Below are positions 1-7,354 of a stretch of DNA of 34,636 bases, piece by piece. Origin of the DNA: Bacillota bacterium (GTDB lineage Bacteria > Bacillota > Dethiobacteria > DTU022); contig JAKOVL010000223.1 in NCBI GenBank assembly GCA_029782095.1, forward strand, positions 1 through 34,636, read 5' to 3'. Position 1 is the first letter of the stretch. The number at the start of each line of letters is the position of its first letter. Position numbers and translations under genes: made by a program. A model generated the notes under the pieces. That model was not told the DNA's origin. It did not search any database and saw nothing but the letters and a program-made list of their open reading frames with translations.

Positions 1-1007
1 TACATTTCCAAGGCTACGGCATGGGCGATGGTGGGGATGTTTTCGCCCTGGGCCAGGGTGGTGGGGCTGTGCAAAGCCCCGGTGGAAACCAGCAGCACCC
101 GCTTTAGCTCCCCTTCTTTCATACGCCGCCAGATATGGCCCAGCCCCACCAGGGCTGAACAGGCGCAGCCGCTGCCCCCCGCCCCGACCTGCTGCAGGTC
201 GGGATTATAGATCATGACCCCGCAGTCGTTATAGTTGTTTTCCAGATGGTAGCCGCTGCGCGCCAGGATCTGCCTGTTTAAAGTCATCCCGATTTTGCCC
301 AGATCTCCGGTCACGATCAAATCATAATCTGACGGATTCCGCTGCAGCTCCTGGAAATGGAGCAGCAGGGTTGATGCCGCTGCAGGGGCCATGGCCACGC
401 CCAGCCCCAGGGGATCGTTCTGACTTAAATCGACCACTTTTCCCAGGGTCACGGCGGTAATGCGGGGTGGCTGCCCCTCCGCGCCGATTACTGCCGCTCC
501 GGCTCCGGTTACAGTCCACTGGGCCTGGGATGGCCGCTGAAAACCATACTCCGTGGGATAGCGAAACTGCCTCTCCGAGCTGCAGTTATGGCTGGAAGTT
601 GCAGCCAGAACGTTTGTCGCAAAGCCGGCTGCAACCAGGATGGCACCCAAGGAGAGGGATAGGGTAAGGGTAGAGCAGGCGCCATATAAGCCTAAAAATG
701 GAAGGGCCAGTTTGGCGGCGCTATAGCTGGAAGCGGTAATCTGGTTCAATAGGTCACCGGCCAGGAAGTAATCCATCTGCTCGAGGCGATAGTTCCCTTT
801 TTCCAGGGCCAGGGCGCAGGCATCGGCCAGCATTTTCCTTTCCGCCGCTTCAAAACTTTTCTGCCCCATAAATAAATCTTCATAGATTAAGTCGAAATCC
901 GACCCGAGGGGGCCCTTCCCTTCCTTGGGGCCGGCCACCGTCGCCGTTGAAGCTAAGTAAGGGGGGGTATCAAATAAGATGCTATGCTTTCCTGCCTTTG
1001 GGCTCAT
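1..1007 (-). CDS. spoVAD: SpoVAD, stage V sporulation protein AD (3' end cut by window)
   Basis: SpoVAD is part of the SpoVA apparatus in the spore inner membrane that moves dipicolinic acid into the forespore and out at germination; the AD protein has a thiolase-like fold and binds dipicolinate. Reading from the ATG at 1007, 335 codons are open to the window edge, close to the usual length of about 338, so only the last few residues are missing. Family landmarks are GACSTL around residue 120 (the thiolase-type Cys position), SSHNCSSERQFRYPTEYG around 150-170, a GDLGKIG stretch and the near-terminal IPTIAHAV. The start is set by GGAAGG six bases upstream. It follows spoVAC by 14 bases and is clearly cotranscribed with it, probably from the sigma-G promoter at 1952-1980. 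spoVAE would be expected beyond the edge. Confidence 0.96.
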   Translation of the reverse strand, partial: MSPKAGKHSILFDTPPYLASTATVAGPKEGKGPLGSDFDLIYEDLFMGQKSFEAAERKMLADACALALEKGNYRLEQMDYFLAGDLLNQITASSYSAAKLALPFLGLYGACSTLTLSLSLGAILVAAGFATNVLAATSSHNCSSERQFRYPTEYGFQRPSQAQWTVTGAGAAVIGAEGQPPRITAVTLGKVVDLSQNDPLGLGVAMAPAAASTLLLHFQELQRNPSDYDLIVTGDLGKIGMTLNRQILARSGYHLENNYNDCGVMIYNPDLQQVGAGGSGCACSALVGLGHIWRRMKEGELKRVLLVSTGALHSPTTLAQGENIPTIAHAVALEM

Positions 1008-1021
1008 CGTGCACCTTCCGC

Positions 1022-1477
1022 TTACAGAATCGCCGAGATTAAACCGGCCACAAAGGCGGTTACCACCCCAAAAACAATTACCGAGCCGGCCAGGGCAAAC
1101 ATTTTCGATCCGATTCCCAATACCAGGCCCTCTTTTTTAAATTCCAGGGCCGCCGCTGTCATCGAATTGGCGAAACCGGTCACCGGGACGGCCGTTCCTG
1201 CGCCCGTATAGCGGGCAATATTATCGAATACGCCAAGCCCCGTCAGCAGCGCGGCCAGGAAGATCATTGTCGCCACGGTGGGATTGGCCGCGTCAGTGCT
1301 TGAGAAGCCCATGGCTATATAAATGTTCTGGATAAACTGCCCCAGCACGCAAATGGCGCCGCCGCTTAAGAAAGCGATAATGCAGTTGCGCCATACCGGC
1401 GGCCTGGGCATTTCCCGCTGAACCATGGCCTTATAATCTTCTTCAGTAATGTTTAGTTCGGGAGGGATGCTGGCCAC
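1022..1477 (-). CDS. spoVAC: SpoVAC, stage V sporulation protein AC
   Basis: This is the integral membrane SpoVAC component, described in Bacillus as a mechanosensitive channel needed for dipicolinate transport. The product has about 151 residues (B. subtilis has 150). A polar N-terminus ends in PRPPVWRNC and leads into several hydrophobic helices with the family segments GGAICVLGQ, ARYTGAGTAVPVTGFANSM and GLVLGIGSKMF. I place the start at the GTG at 1477 because GAGGTGG lies eight bases upstream. A GTG at 1489 is also in frame but overlaps that ribosome binding site. The gene sits between the dodecin gene (stop at 1501) and spoVAD, all on the same strand. spoVAA and spoVAB, which precede it in Bacillus, are absent, as is common in Clostridia. 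Confidence 0.95.
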   Translation of the reverse strand: MASIPPELNITEEDYKAMVQREMPRPPVWRNCIIAFLSGGAICVLGQFIQNIYIAMGFSSTDAANPTVATMIFLAALLTGLGVFDNIARYTGAGTAVPVTGFANSMTAAALEFKKEGLVLGIGSKMFALAGSVIVFGVVTAFVAGLISAIL

Positions 1478-1500
1478 TTTGTCAACCACCTCGCATTCTG

Positions 1501-1719
1501 CTACCTGTTTTCATGCACGCCGAAGGCCAGTTTCAGATTGACTTTATACTCGACGATTTTCCCATTATCCAGGGCCGCGGTAAAGTTAACCACCTCTACT
1601 CCGGTGATATTATCCAGAGTTTTTGACGCCTCCGCTACCGCGTTGCGCATGGCGTCGTCCCAGCTTACCTCGGACTCCCCGACCAGTTCAATGACTTTAG
1701 CTACCGTAGTCACCGGCAA
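1501..1719 (-). CDS. Dodecin family flavin-binding protein
   Basis: A 72-residue protein matching the dodecin family: small dodecameric shells that bind and sequester riboflavin, lumichrome or FMN. Visible family features are KVIELVGESEVSWDDAMRNAVAEA near the start (written here as the segments KVIELVG and SWDDAMRNAV), SKTLDNITGVEV in the middle and a final beta strand with VNLKLAF. The start is a TTG at 1719 with AAAGGAGG five to six bases upstream, a strong site. It overlaps the end of the upstream small membrane protein gene by 23 bases and precedes spoVAC by 24 bases, so it appears to be translated as part of the forespore spoVA operon. A role in spore flavin storage or protection is only inference from position. 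The family assignment itself is firm. Confidence 0.9.
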   Translation of the reverse strand: MPVTTVAKVIELVGESEVSWDDAMRNAVAEASKTLDNITGVEVVNFTAALDNGKIVEYKVNLKLAFGVHENR

Positions 1720-1912
1720 TTGAACCTCCTTTTGAAATTAATATGGTTGCAGGATTGATGTTGAGAGAAACCGCCACCGGCCGCGAACGACGGGGCGGCT
1801 CCCGCGGCGGCATATACCAGATGATGTAGGCCAGCAAGCCGGCTAACAGCACAAACAGGATTAACAAAAAAAGAACCGCTGCTACCCTGAGAGAATGTCC
1901 CTGCAAAAACAT
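1697..1912 (-). CDS. Small single-pass membrane protein, first gene of the spoVA operon
   Basis: A 71-residue product that I do not recognise. The ATG at 1912 has an excellent ribosome binding site, GGGGGAGG six bases upstream. Residues 9-33 are strongly hydrophobic (one transmembrane helix), followed by a proline/arginine-rich stretch PPREPPRRSRP and a short polar tail. It lies 33 bases downstream of the -10 of a sigma-G-type promoter at 1952-1980, and its 3' end overlaps the dodecin start by 23 bases. Position, ribosome binding site and transmembrane segment support a real forespore gene; the absence of a recognised family keeps confidence moderate. An alternative frame in the same interval lacks a start with a ribosome binding site and has no domain-like pattern. 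Confidence 0.65.
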   Translation of the reverse strand: MFLQGHSLRVAAVLFLLILFVLLAGLLAYIIWYMPPREPPRRSRPVAVSLNINPATILISKGGSIAGDYGS

Positions 1913-1951
1913 GGTCGGCCTCCCCCGGGTCAATGATTTTGACAGCGGTTT

Positions 1952-1980
1952 TAGTATGTTTCAATTATTGCTTCTTATAC
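1952..1980 (-). promoter_or_regulatory. Sigma-G promoter of the spoVA operon
   Basis: On the minus strand GTATA (1980-1976) and CATACTA (1958-1952) are separated by 17 bases, matching the known sigma-G consensus at -35 and -10. It begins three bases after the sigF stop codon and leads into the small membrane protein, dodecin, spoVAC and spoVAD. Transcription would start near 1945. In Bacillus the spoVA operon is a sigma-G regulon member, which agrees. Confidence 0.8.
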
Positions 1981-1982
1981 GG

Positions 1983-2675
1983 TCAGGACTGAAGGTAGCG
2001 GCGCAGCCGGCTTAAAATTCTTTTCTCCAGGCGCGAAACCTGGCGCTGGGAAAGGGTCAAAGCGCGGCCGATTTGGGCCTGCGTTTGCTCCTGGAAAAAA
2101 CGCAGGACAATGATTTTTCGCTCCATGGGGGTCAACTGCATCATCCCTTCCCGCAGGCTGATGTGGTCGATGAGCTGCTCCTCCTGGCTGATTCCTTCCA
2201 GGGTGGCGGCGGTTTCTTCTTCCAGGGCGGACAGCGGCAGGGCTGATTCGGTTATGAGGGAGATCTCTTCCACGGAAATGCCGCAGGCCTGGGAAAGCTC
2301 GGACAGTGTAGGCTCACGCTGCAGTTCCTGCAGCAGCTGTTCACGGCAACGGTTGAGGGCACGGGCCTGCTCCCACAGGGAGCGGCTCACTTTTACCGAC
2401 GAGGCGTTTTTGCGGCGGTAGCAGAGCATTTCTCCCCTGATCCAGGGGACAGCAAAAGTGGTAAATTTAACGGGGATCCCTGCTTTGAAGCGGACGGCTG
2501 CTTTAAGCAGACCCAGCATTCCCACCTGGTAGTAATCATCGATCTCGGAGGATGAGCCGGCATAGCGCCGGGCCAGCCCTTTAACCAGGGGGCTTAAGCG
2601 GGATATCAGCTCCGGCGCGGCTTCACTCTCGCCGCTCTGGTAGCGCTGAACCAGCGCCCGCAGCTCTTCTTCCAT
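1983..2675 (-). CDS. sigF: RNA polymerase sporulation sigma factor F
   Basis: Sigma-F is the first forespore-specific sigma factor, held inactive by SpoIIAB until polar septation. The 230-residue protein has region 2 around residues 46-90 (EIDDYYQVGMLGLLKA, FTTFAVPWIRGEM), region 3 around 95-150 and region 4 with a helix-turn-helix at about 185-228 (LTPMERKII, SQRQVSRLEKRIL). Position after spoIIAA and spoIIAB identifies it as sigma-F rather than the similar sigma-G. The ATG at 2675 is four bases beyond the spoIIAB stop, and its ribosome binding site (GGAGGAGAAC) lies across the end of spoIIAB, so the two are translationally coupled. The downstream promoter at 1952-1980 is sigma-G-type, consistent with the next stage of the cascade. 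Confidence 0.97.
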   Translation of the reverse strand: MEEELRALVQRYQSGESEAAPELISRLSPLVKGLARRYAGSSSEIDDYYQVGMLGLLKAAVRFKAGIPVKFTTFAVPWIRGEMLCYRRKNASSVKVSRSLWEQARALNRCREQLLQELQREPTLSELSQACGISVEEISLITESALPLSALEEETAATLEGISQEEQLIDHISLREGMMQLTPMERKIIVLRFFQEQTQAQIGRALTLSQRQVSRLEKRILSRLRRYLQS

Positions 2676-2679
2676 CCGA

Positions 2680-3132
2680 CTAGTTCTCCTCCAGTTTACT
2701 CTTGGAACGGATAATCTTGGTTAGCGTTACCTTTGTTCCTTCGCCCGGAGCGGATTGCACCTCCATGGAATCCATGAAATTTTCCATAATCGTAAAGCCC
2801 ATTCCCGAGCGCTCCAACTCTGGTTTGCTGGTATAAAGCGGCTGGCGGGCTTGCTCCAGGTCCGCTATGCCCACACCCTCGTCGGAGACGGTCACAGTAA
2901 GCCGGTTTTCATCCAGCCAGGCGGTGATGGTGATGAGTCCGATCCGATCTTCGTAAGCGTGGATAATGGCATTGGTAACCGCTTCGGATACGGCGGTCTT
3001 AATGTCACTAATTTCCTCCAGGGTTGGATCCAGGCGCGAAGCGAAAGCAGCCACGACCACGCGGGCAAAAGATTCATTTTCCGAAAGGCTCGGAATTTCC
3101 AGCTTCATAAATGATTGCGCTTGCACCATCAT
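2680..3132 (-). CDS. spoIIAB: SpoIIAB, anti-sigma-F factor and SpoIIAA kinase
   Basis: SpoIIAB binds and inhibits sigma-F and phosphorylates the anti-anti-sigma factor SpoIIAA. The 150-residue protein is a GHKL-type kinase. Visible are the N box EAVTN (residues 50-54) followed by AIIHAY, the G1 box DEGVGI (84-89), an ATP-lid segment with [12 protein letters not shown] and the G2 box GMGF (110-113). The ATG at 3132 overlaps the stop of spoIIAA (ATGA) and has AAGGAGG five bases upstream, so it is preferred over the internal Met at residue 9. Length and motif order are canonical. It works with the neighbouring spoIIAA and sigF products as a partner-switching module. Confidence 0.97.
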   Translation of the reverse strand: MMVQAQSFMKLEIPSLSENESFARVVVAAFASRLDPTLEEISDIKTAVSEAVTNAIIHAYEDRIGLITITAWLDENRLTVTVSDEGVGIADLEQARQPLYTSKPELERSGMGFTIMENFMDSMEVQSAPGEGTKVTLTKIIRSKSKLEEN

Positions 3133-3491
3133 TGCGGCCTCCTTTGCGGCGGCAGGGCCAGGTTCCGAAACGCCTCTGCTTCGCTTTGATAAAAGGGAAT
3201 AATTTTCTGTATACCGGAGATCTCCAGCACTTTAATCACAGCAGGTGAGACCCGGCATAGGGCCATGCGCCCGCCCCGGGCGGTTAAGCGCCTGTAACGG
3301 CCCAGAAGCACGCCGATGCCGGAGCTGTCCATGAAAGACAGCCCCTCCAAGTTTAGCAGCAGATTTTTGGCGCCGTGCTCGTCCAGGGAACGATCAATAT
3401 TTTGCCGCAACACAGCGGACCAATGATGATCCAACTCTCCCCGTACGCGAATAAGAAGGCACTGATCGCGTATTTTTTTTTCCAGATCCAT
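3129..3491 (-). CDS. spoIIAA: SpoIIAA, anti-sigma-F factor antagonist
   Basis: This STAS-domain anti-anti-sigma factor releases sigma-F from SpoIIAB when it is dephosphorylated by SpoIIE. With the start at the ATG at 3491 (AAGGAGGT four bases upstream) it has 120 residues. GELDHH at 18-23 and [16 protein letters not shown] at 51-66 are family signatures. By alignment with B. subtilis Ser58 the phosphorylated serine is Ser56, the first serine of DSSG. An in-frame ATG at 3521 would add ten residues but has no ribosome binding site and lies only a few bases beyond the -10 of the sigma-H promoter at 3528-3556. It is the first gene of the spoIIA operon, followed by spoIIAB with a 4-base overlap. 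Confidence 0.97.
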   Translation of the reverse strand: MDLEKKIRDQCLLIRVRGELDHHWSAVLRQNIDRSLDEHGAKNLLLNLEGLSFMDSSGIGVLLGRYRRLTARGGRMALCRVSPAVIKVLEISGIQKIIPFYQSEAEAFRNLALPPQRRPQ

Positions 3492-3527
3492 GGCTACCTC
3501 CTTGACTCGGATGCTGATCATGGTAAA

Positions 3528-3556
3528 TTATTCTGCGCCTATCAAAAATTCCCTGC
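3528..3556 (-). promoter_or_regulatory. Sigma-H promoter of the spoIIA operon
   Basis: On the minus strand GCAGGGAAT (3556-3548), an 11-base spacer and GCAGAATAA (3536-3528) fit the sigma-H consensus RNAGGAWWW-N11/12-RNNGAATWW with one mismatch in the -35. It lies about 37 bases before the spoIIAA start. In B. subtilis spoIIA is transcribed by sigma-H RNA polymerase and activated by Spo0A~P. Confidence 0.75.
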
Positions 3557-3572
3557 AAAGTTAGAAAAATTT

Positions 3573-3579
3573 TTCGACA
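3573..3579 (-). promoter_or_regulatory. Spo0A box upstream of spoIIA
   Basis: TGTCGAA on the minus strand is an exact 0A box, 16 bases upstream of the sigma-H -35 element at 3548-3556. Spo0A itself is encoded in this window at 15483-16274. The position agrees with activation of spoIIA by Spo0A~P. Confidence 0.7.
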
Positions 3580-3645
3580 AAGGGGGCCATTGGCTGGCAG
3601 GCAGCACCTTGTTTGAAGGGTTCAGGGGGCCATTTGGTACATTTT

Positions 3646-3676
3646 AAAAGGGCTGCCTTTTTGGGACAGCCCTTTT
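3646..3676 (-). terminator. Terminator downstream of dacF
   Basis: A perfect 10-base-pair stem AAAAGGGCTG / CAGCCCTTTT with an 11-base loop starts 20 bases after the dacF stop. On the minus strand the 3' arm ends in TTTT. It separates dacF from the spoIIA promoter, so in this organism spoIIA is probably not mainly a read-through product of dacF. Confidence 0.75.
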
Positions 3677-3696
3677 GCCCCTCCATAGCGCCGAAA

Positions 3697-4872
3697 CTAG
3701 CGTCCAAAGCGAAGCCAGCGATAAAGCAAGCGCAGGAAGATCACCGGCTGGGAAGCGCGGGCCACATCGGCGGCGGCCACCAAGTCTACGCTCACCTTCT
3801 CCCCTTCGTTGTAGCTGATGATTAACTCGCCCAGCTTATCGCCCCGAACAATGGGCGGTTGGGCTGGAAGCAATTTTATTTCACGGGTGAAAGATTCCTC
3901 TGCTCCCCGTGGCAGCAGCAGGCCGAAACGGTTCCGCGACACCAGGTTTACCGTAGACGGCTGACCTTTGTCCACGGTGATAGTGGTCACCACTTCATTC
4001 GCATCCAGAATAGGGATGCCCTTGAAATGGCTGAAGCCATAATCCAATAGTTTCACCGCTGCATCATAGCGATCATCCACGGTGGGAGAGCCGAGGACCA
4101 CGGCCAGAAAACGGGTTTGGCCGCGCTGCGCCGTTGCGGAGATGCCGTTGCCGGCCTCGCGGGTGTAGCCGGTCTTTAGGCCGTCACAACCGGGGTAGTA
4201 ATAAACGAGGCGGTTGGTGTTGCTTAAAAATACTTCACCGGATTTAATCTGCCCCTTGAGGAAATGCTCGTCCATCCAGATGGTGGCCCACTGGTGGATG
4301 CGCGGGTATTCCAGAAGAGCCAGGCTCATGAGCATAATGTCATAAGCGCTGCTGTAATGGTCGGGGTGGTGCAGCCCGTGGGGGTTGCAAAAATGGGTGT
4401 CAGCCATCCCCAGCTGCCGCGCCTTTTCATTCATCATCTCGACGAAGCCTTCTACGGAGCCACCCACATGTTCTGCCACCGCCACCGCGGCGTCATTGGC
4501 CGAGCCCACCGCCATGCCGATAAGCAGGTTCTCTAAAGAAACTACATCGCCTTCACTTAAGAAAATCTCCGAACCGCCCATGGAAGAAGCCCTGGCGCTG
4601 ACATATACCTCGTCGTCAAGGGAAAAATTGCCCTGCTCCAGCTGTTCCAGCACCACTAACAGGCTCATGATTTTGGTCAGGCTGGCCGGATAAAGCCGTG
4701 CACGGCTGTTTTTTTCCCAGATGATTTTACCGCTGTTCACTTCCATCAGCAGAGCCGCTTCAGCCTTAAGATCAAAATCAGGCTCTTCCGCCAGTCCGGT
4801 ACCGGCCAGAGACGAACAGAGCAGGCAGATTAAAAAACCCGCCACGATTGCGAAGCGTAGCGCTTTCACCAC
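3697..4872 (-). CDS. dacF: DacF, sporulation D-alanyl-D-alanine carboxypeptidase
   Basis: A penicillin-binding-protein family S11 carboxypeptidase that trims the terminal D-Ala of peptidoglycan stem peptides; DacF acts from the forespore on spore cortex cross-linking. From the GTG at 4872 it has 391 residues: a signal peptide (hydrophobic 6-20, cleavage likely after GLA near 28), the catalytic SLTK (64-67), SAN (124-126) and KTG (233-235), then a PBP5-type C-terminal beta domain and a C-terminal amphipathic segment (LLYRWLRFGR) that could bind the membrane. An ATG at 4890 is also in frame but lacks a ribosome binding site and would fall almost at the predicted start of transcription. The GTG has GGGG eight bases upstream. 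A sigma-F promoter lies at 4899-4927. Confidence 0.95.
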   Translation of the reverse strand: MVKALRFAIVAGFLICLLCSSLAGTGLAEEPDFDLKAEAALLMEVNSGKIIWEKNSRARLYPASLTKIMSLLVVLEQLEQGNFSLDDEVYVSARASSMGGSEIFLSEGDVVSLENLLIGMAVGSANDAAVAVAEHVGGSVEGFVEMMNEKARQLGMADTHFCNPHGLHHPDHYSSAYDIMLMSLALLEYPRIHQWATIWMDEHFLKGQIKSGEVFLSNTNRLVYYYPGCDGLKTGYTREAGNGISATAQRGQTRFLAVVLGSPTVDDRYDAAVKLLDYGFSHFKGIPILDANEVVTTITVDKGQPSTVNLVSRNRFGLLLPRGAEESFTREIKLLPAQPPIVRGDKLGELIISYNEGEKVSVDLVAAADVARASQPVIFLRLLYRWLRFGR

Positions 4873-4898
4873 CTCATCGTCCCCTTTCATTTTTTTGC

Positions 4899-4927
4899 TA
4901 TTTTATCCAAGGGAAAAAAAAAAATAC
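4899..4927 (-). promoter_or_regulatory. Sigma-F promoter of dacF
   Basis: On the minus strand GTATT (4927-4923) and GGATAAAATA (4908-4899) are 14 bases apart. The -10 agrees at every defined position with the sigma-F consensus GGNNANAHTR; the -35 differs at one base from GYATA. Transcription would start near 4892. In B. subtilis dacF is transcribed by sigma-F. Confidence 0.65.
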
Positions 4928-5053
4928 GGTTTTACCTGTCTCCGTGACAGAGGGGAGAGGGTCCTTGAAAGCTGTAATTAGGGATTATGGCTGCAGCCAT
5001 CTTCGGCGGGGCCTAGGGCATTTTAGGAGAAATATGCATGGGAAGACAAATAC

Positions 5054-6313
5054 TCATTCTTCGGATGGCACCTCTGCGCTGGGGCCTGGCTCCCGGCCGG
5101 GAGTTAAAAAGCTTAGCCCGTGGCGCGGCGCAGGCAGCTTTAACCATTCTGCAGCTCCGGCCCCCAGGTCGGCCAGGGTCTTCCGGGTGCCACAGTTGAC
5201 ACTGCCGCTGAACGAAGGGCTCCAGGCCATGAGGGGCACGTATTCCCGGGTATGATCGCTGCCGGGATGGGTCGGGTCGCAGCCGTGGTCGGCGGTGATG
5301 AGCAGAAGATCTGCCGGCATTAAGGCCTGCATGAACTGGCCTAGCTGAAGGTCAAACTTCTCCAGGGCCGCAGCATAACCGGCGCTGTCATTGCGGTGGC
5401 CGTAAAGAGTATCAAAGTCGCCGAAAGTGGCCCAGAGCACTCCGCAGCGCACATTCTCCAGGAGATAGCACAGGTCAGCGGCTACAGCATCATTATTGCC
5501 TCCGGGCCGCTTCAGTGTAATCCCGCGATGATTGAAAATATCCGAAACCTTGCCGATAACAGCCACGGGATACCCGGCCCCGGCGGCCAGATCGAGCAGG
5601 GTCTCGCCGGGCGGATCCAGGGAATAATCGCGCCGCCCGCCGGTGCGCACAAAAGCACCGGGGCGGCCGGTAAAGGGTCGGGCGATAACCCGGCCCACGG
5701 CGTGCTTGCCTTTTAAGATTTCTCGAGCCACAGCACACCAGCGGTACAGTTCTTCAAGCGGCACCACCGCTTCGTGGGCGGCAATTTGGAAAACACTGTC
5801 CGCCGAAGTATAGACAATGGGGTATCCTGTTTGAAGGTGCTTTTCGCCCAGTTCCTCAATAATTGCGGTCCCGGAAGCCGGCTTGTTGCCGAGCACTTTG
5901 CGCCCCAGGGCCTGCTCAAAAGGCCTGATCACTTCATCGGGGAAACCGCGGGGATAAACCGGAAACGGCTGGGTCAGGATCACTCCGGCCAGTTCCCAAT
6001 GGCCGCTGGTGGTGTCTTTGCCCGGCGCGCGCAGGGCCATGCGCCCGTAATAGCCCAGCGGGGCGGCATCGGTAAGCCCGGGAGGAAGCGCGCCGGGAGA
6101 AGAAAGCTGTAAAATCCTTCCCAGGCCCAGCCGGTTAAGGTTAGGCAGCCTGAGGGGGCCTTCTTTTTGCAGCACGTGGTAGAGGGTATTGGCGCCAGCA
6201 TCCCCGTACGCCGCGGCGTCAGGCAGCGCCCCCACCCCGGCGCCATCCAGCACCACCACGACCACGCGGCGGCCCGCGGCGGGAAGATCAGGCTCTTGGA
6301 TGAGTTTTGTCAT
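5054..6313 (-). CDS. deoB: Phosphopentomutase
   Basis: Phosphopentomutase interconverts ribose/deoxyribose 1-phosphate and 5-phosphate, linking nucleoside salvage to the pentose phosphate pathway. It belongs to the alkaline phosphatase-like metalloenzymes. From the ATG at 6313 it has 419 residues, somewhat longer than the usual 390 because of a C-terminal tail ending in PSEE. Metal and active-site motifs are VVLDGAGVG (D23), GKDTTSGHWELAG (about 98-110, with the phosphorylated Thr) and the late DHGCDPT and GSDHTREYVP. The frame is open for 41 further codons upstream, but these lie antisense-like inside xerD and show no family similarity, so the start that overlaps the xerD end by 26 bases is preferred. 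xerD - deoB - dacF is the Bacillus gene order without the purine nucleoside phosphorylase. Confidence 0.95.
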   Translation of the reverse strand: MTKLIQEPDLPAAGRRVVVVVLDGAGVGALPDAAAYGDAGANTLYHVLQKEGPLRLPNLNRLGLGRILQLSSPGALPPGLTDAAPLGYYGRMALRAPGKDTTSGHWELAGVILTQPFPVYPRGFPDEVIRPFEQALGRKVLGNKPASGTAIIEELGEKHLQTGYPIVYTSADSVFQIAAHEAVVPLEELYRWCAVAREILKGKHAVGRVIARPFTGRPGAFVRTGGRRDYSLDPPGETLLDLAAGAGYPVAVIGKVSDIFNHRGITLKRPGGNNDAVAADLCYLLENVRCGVLWATFGDFDTLYGHRNDSAGYAAALEKFDLQLGQFMQALMPADLLLITADHGCDPTHPGSDHTREYVPLMAWSPSFSGSVNCGTRKTLADLGAGAAEWLKLPAPRHGLSFLTPGREPGPSAEVPSEE

Positions 6314-7175
6314 ATACTTCACGTATCTTTCGCCTGGTAATCTGGGTATAAATCTGGGTGGTAGAGATATCTGAATGGCCAAGCATTTCCTGGACGGAAC
6401 GGAGATCCGCGCCGTTCTCCAGCAGATGCGTGGCAAAGGAGTGCCTCAGGGTATGGGGTGTAATATCGCCGGAAATTCTCGATTTCTGCACATACTTTTT
6501 CAGTATTTTCCAGAAACCCTGGCGGGTCAGGCGGCGGCCGTGATGATTGACGAATAGAGCTTTTTCGTCGGTTTTTTTGACCAATTTGGAGCGATGGTTC
6601 TGTATGTACTCCTGCACATAATTAATAGCCACGCTGCCGATGGGGACAATGCGCTCTTTCATGCCCTTGCCTTTACAGCGCAGGAAGCCCACATCCGGGT
6701 TAAAATCGCTTACATTTAACAGGACCAGCTCCGAGACACGGATGCCAGAGGCGTAAAGCAGCTCCAGCATGGCTTTATCCCGCAACCCGTTGGGCTCACC
6801 CAGCTTGGGCTGTCCCAACAGTTTGTCCACTTCTTTGGCTGTCAGAACGCGGGGCAGTTTTTTTTCCAGCTTTGGGGCCTCCAGGTCCCGGGCCGGGCTT
6901 TCTTCAACGATTCCTTCCAGGACTAGAAAGTTAAAAAATGAGCGAATTGAAGCGATATTGCGGGATATGGTGGAAGGAGCCCTCCCTGCCTGCTTTAACG
7001 AATTAAGGTAGCCGTCAATCAGGTCCCGGCTAATGTCCGCCGGCTCCCCAACTTCATGTTTTTTTAAAAACAGCACAAATTTGGTTAAATCCCTGCGGTA
7101 AGATTCCACCGTGTTTTGGGCCAGGCCCTTTTCCACCGACAGGTAATGTGAAAAGTTATCCAACCATATATCCAT
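6288..7175 (-). CDS. xerD: XerD, site-specific tyrosine recombinase
   Basis: A 295-residue tyrosine recombinase that resolves chromosome dimers at dif. An N-terminal SAM-like DNA-binding domain (about 1-85) is followed by the catalytic domain with R146 (ASGIRVSEL), K170 in the beta hairpin CKGKG, H241 and R244 (HTLRHSF), H267 (LGHSD) and the nucleophile Y276 (QIYTQ). The ATG at 7175 has GAGGGG about ten bases upstream. Its neighbours deoB and dacF match the ripX/xerD locus of Bacillus, so housekeeping XerD is more likely than a phage integrase. XerC-like paralogues cannot be fully excluded without comparison. Confidence 0.95.
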   Translation of the reverse strand: MDIWLDNFSHYLSVEKGLAQNTVESYRRDLTKFVLFLKKHEVGEPADISRDLIDGYLNSLKQAGRAPSTISRNIASIRSFFNFLVLEGIVEESPARDLEAPKLEKKLPRVLTAKEVDKLLGQPKLGEPNGLRDKAMLELLYASGIRVSELVLLNVSDFNPDVGFLRCKGKGMKERIVPIGSVAINYVQEYIQNHRSKLVKKTDEKALFVNHHGRRLTRQGFWKILKKYVQKSRISGDITPHTLRHSFATHLLENGADLRSVQEMLGHSDISTTQIYTQITRRKIREVYDKTHPRA

Positions 7176-7354
7176 GGATCGAGATGCCCCTCGCTTAGAA
7201 AACTAATAGTATCTATGCTTAAGTATTCTCTTAGAATAACGGAAGCGATGTCATCTCTTCCCGTGCAGGGCAGGGATCAGAAAATATTTCTATATATTCC
7301 ACAGCGCTTCATTAAAACCCTTTTTTTCATCGGCTTTCCAGCACATGTTTATTT

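Noticed and set aside
1710-1964. An alternative 84-codon minus-strand frame upstream of the dodecin gene.
   Set aside because: It starts near the -10 of the sigma-G promoter without a ribosome binding site; the frame starting at 1912 has a strong site and a membrane helix.
6314-6436. A 41-residue N-terminal extension of phosphopentomutase.
   Set aside because: It is out-of-frame xerD sequence with no family similarity; the ATG at 6313 starts just before the conserved first strand.
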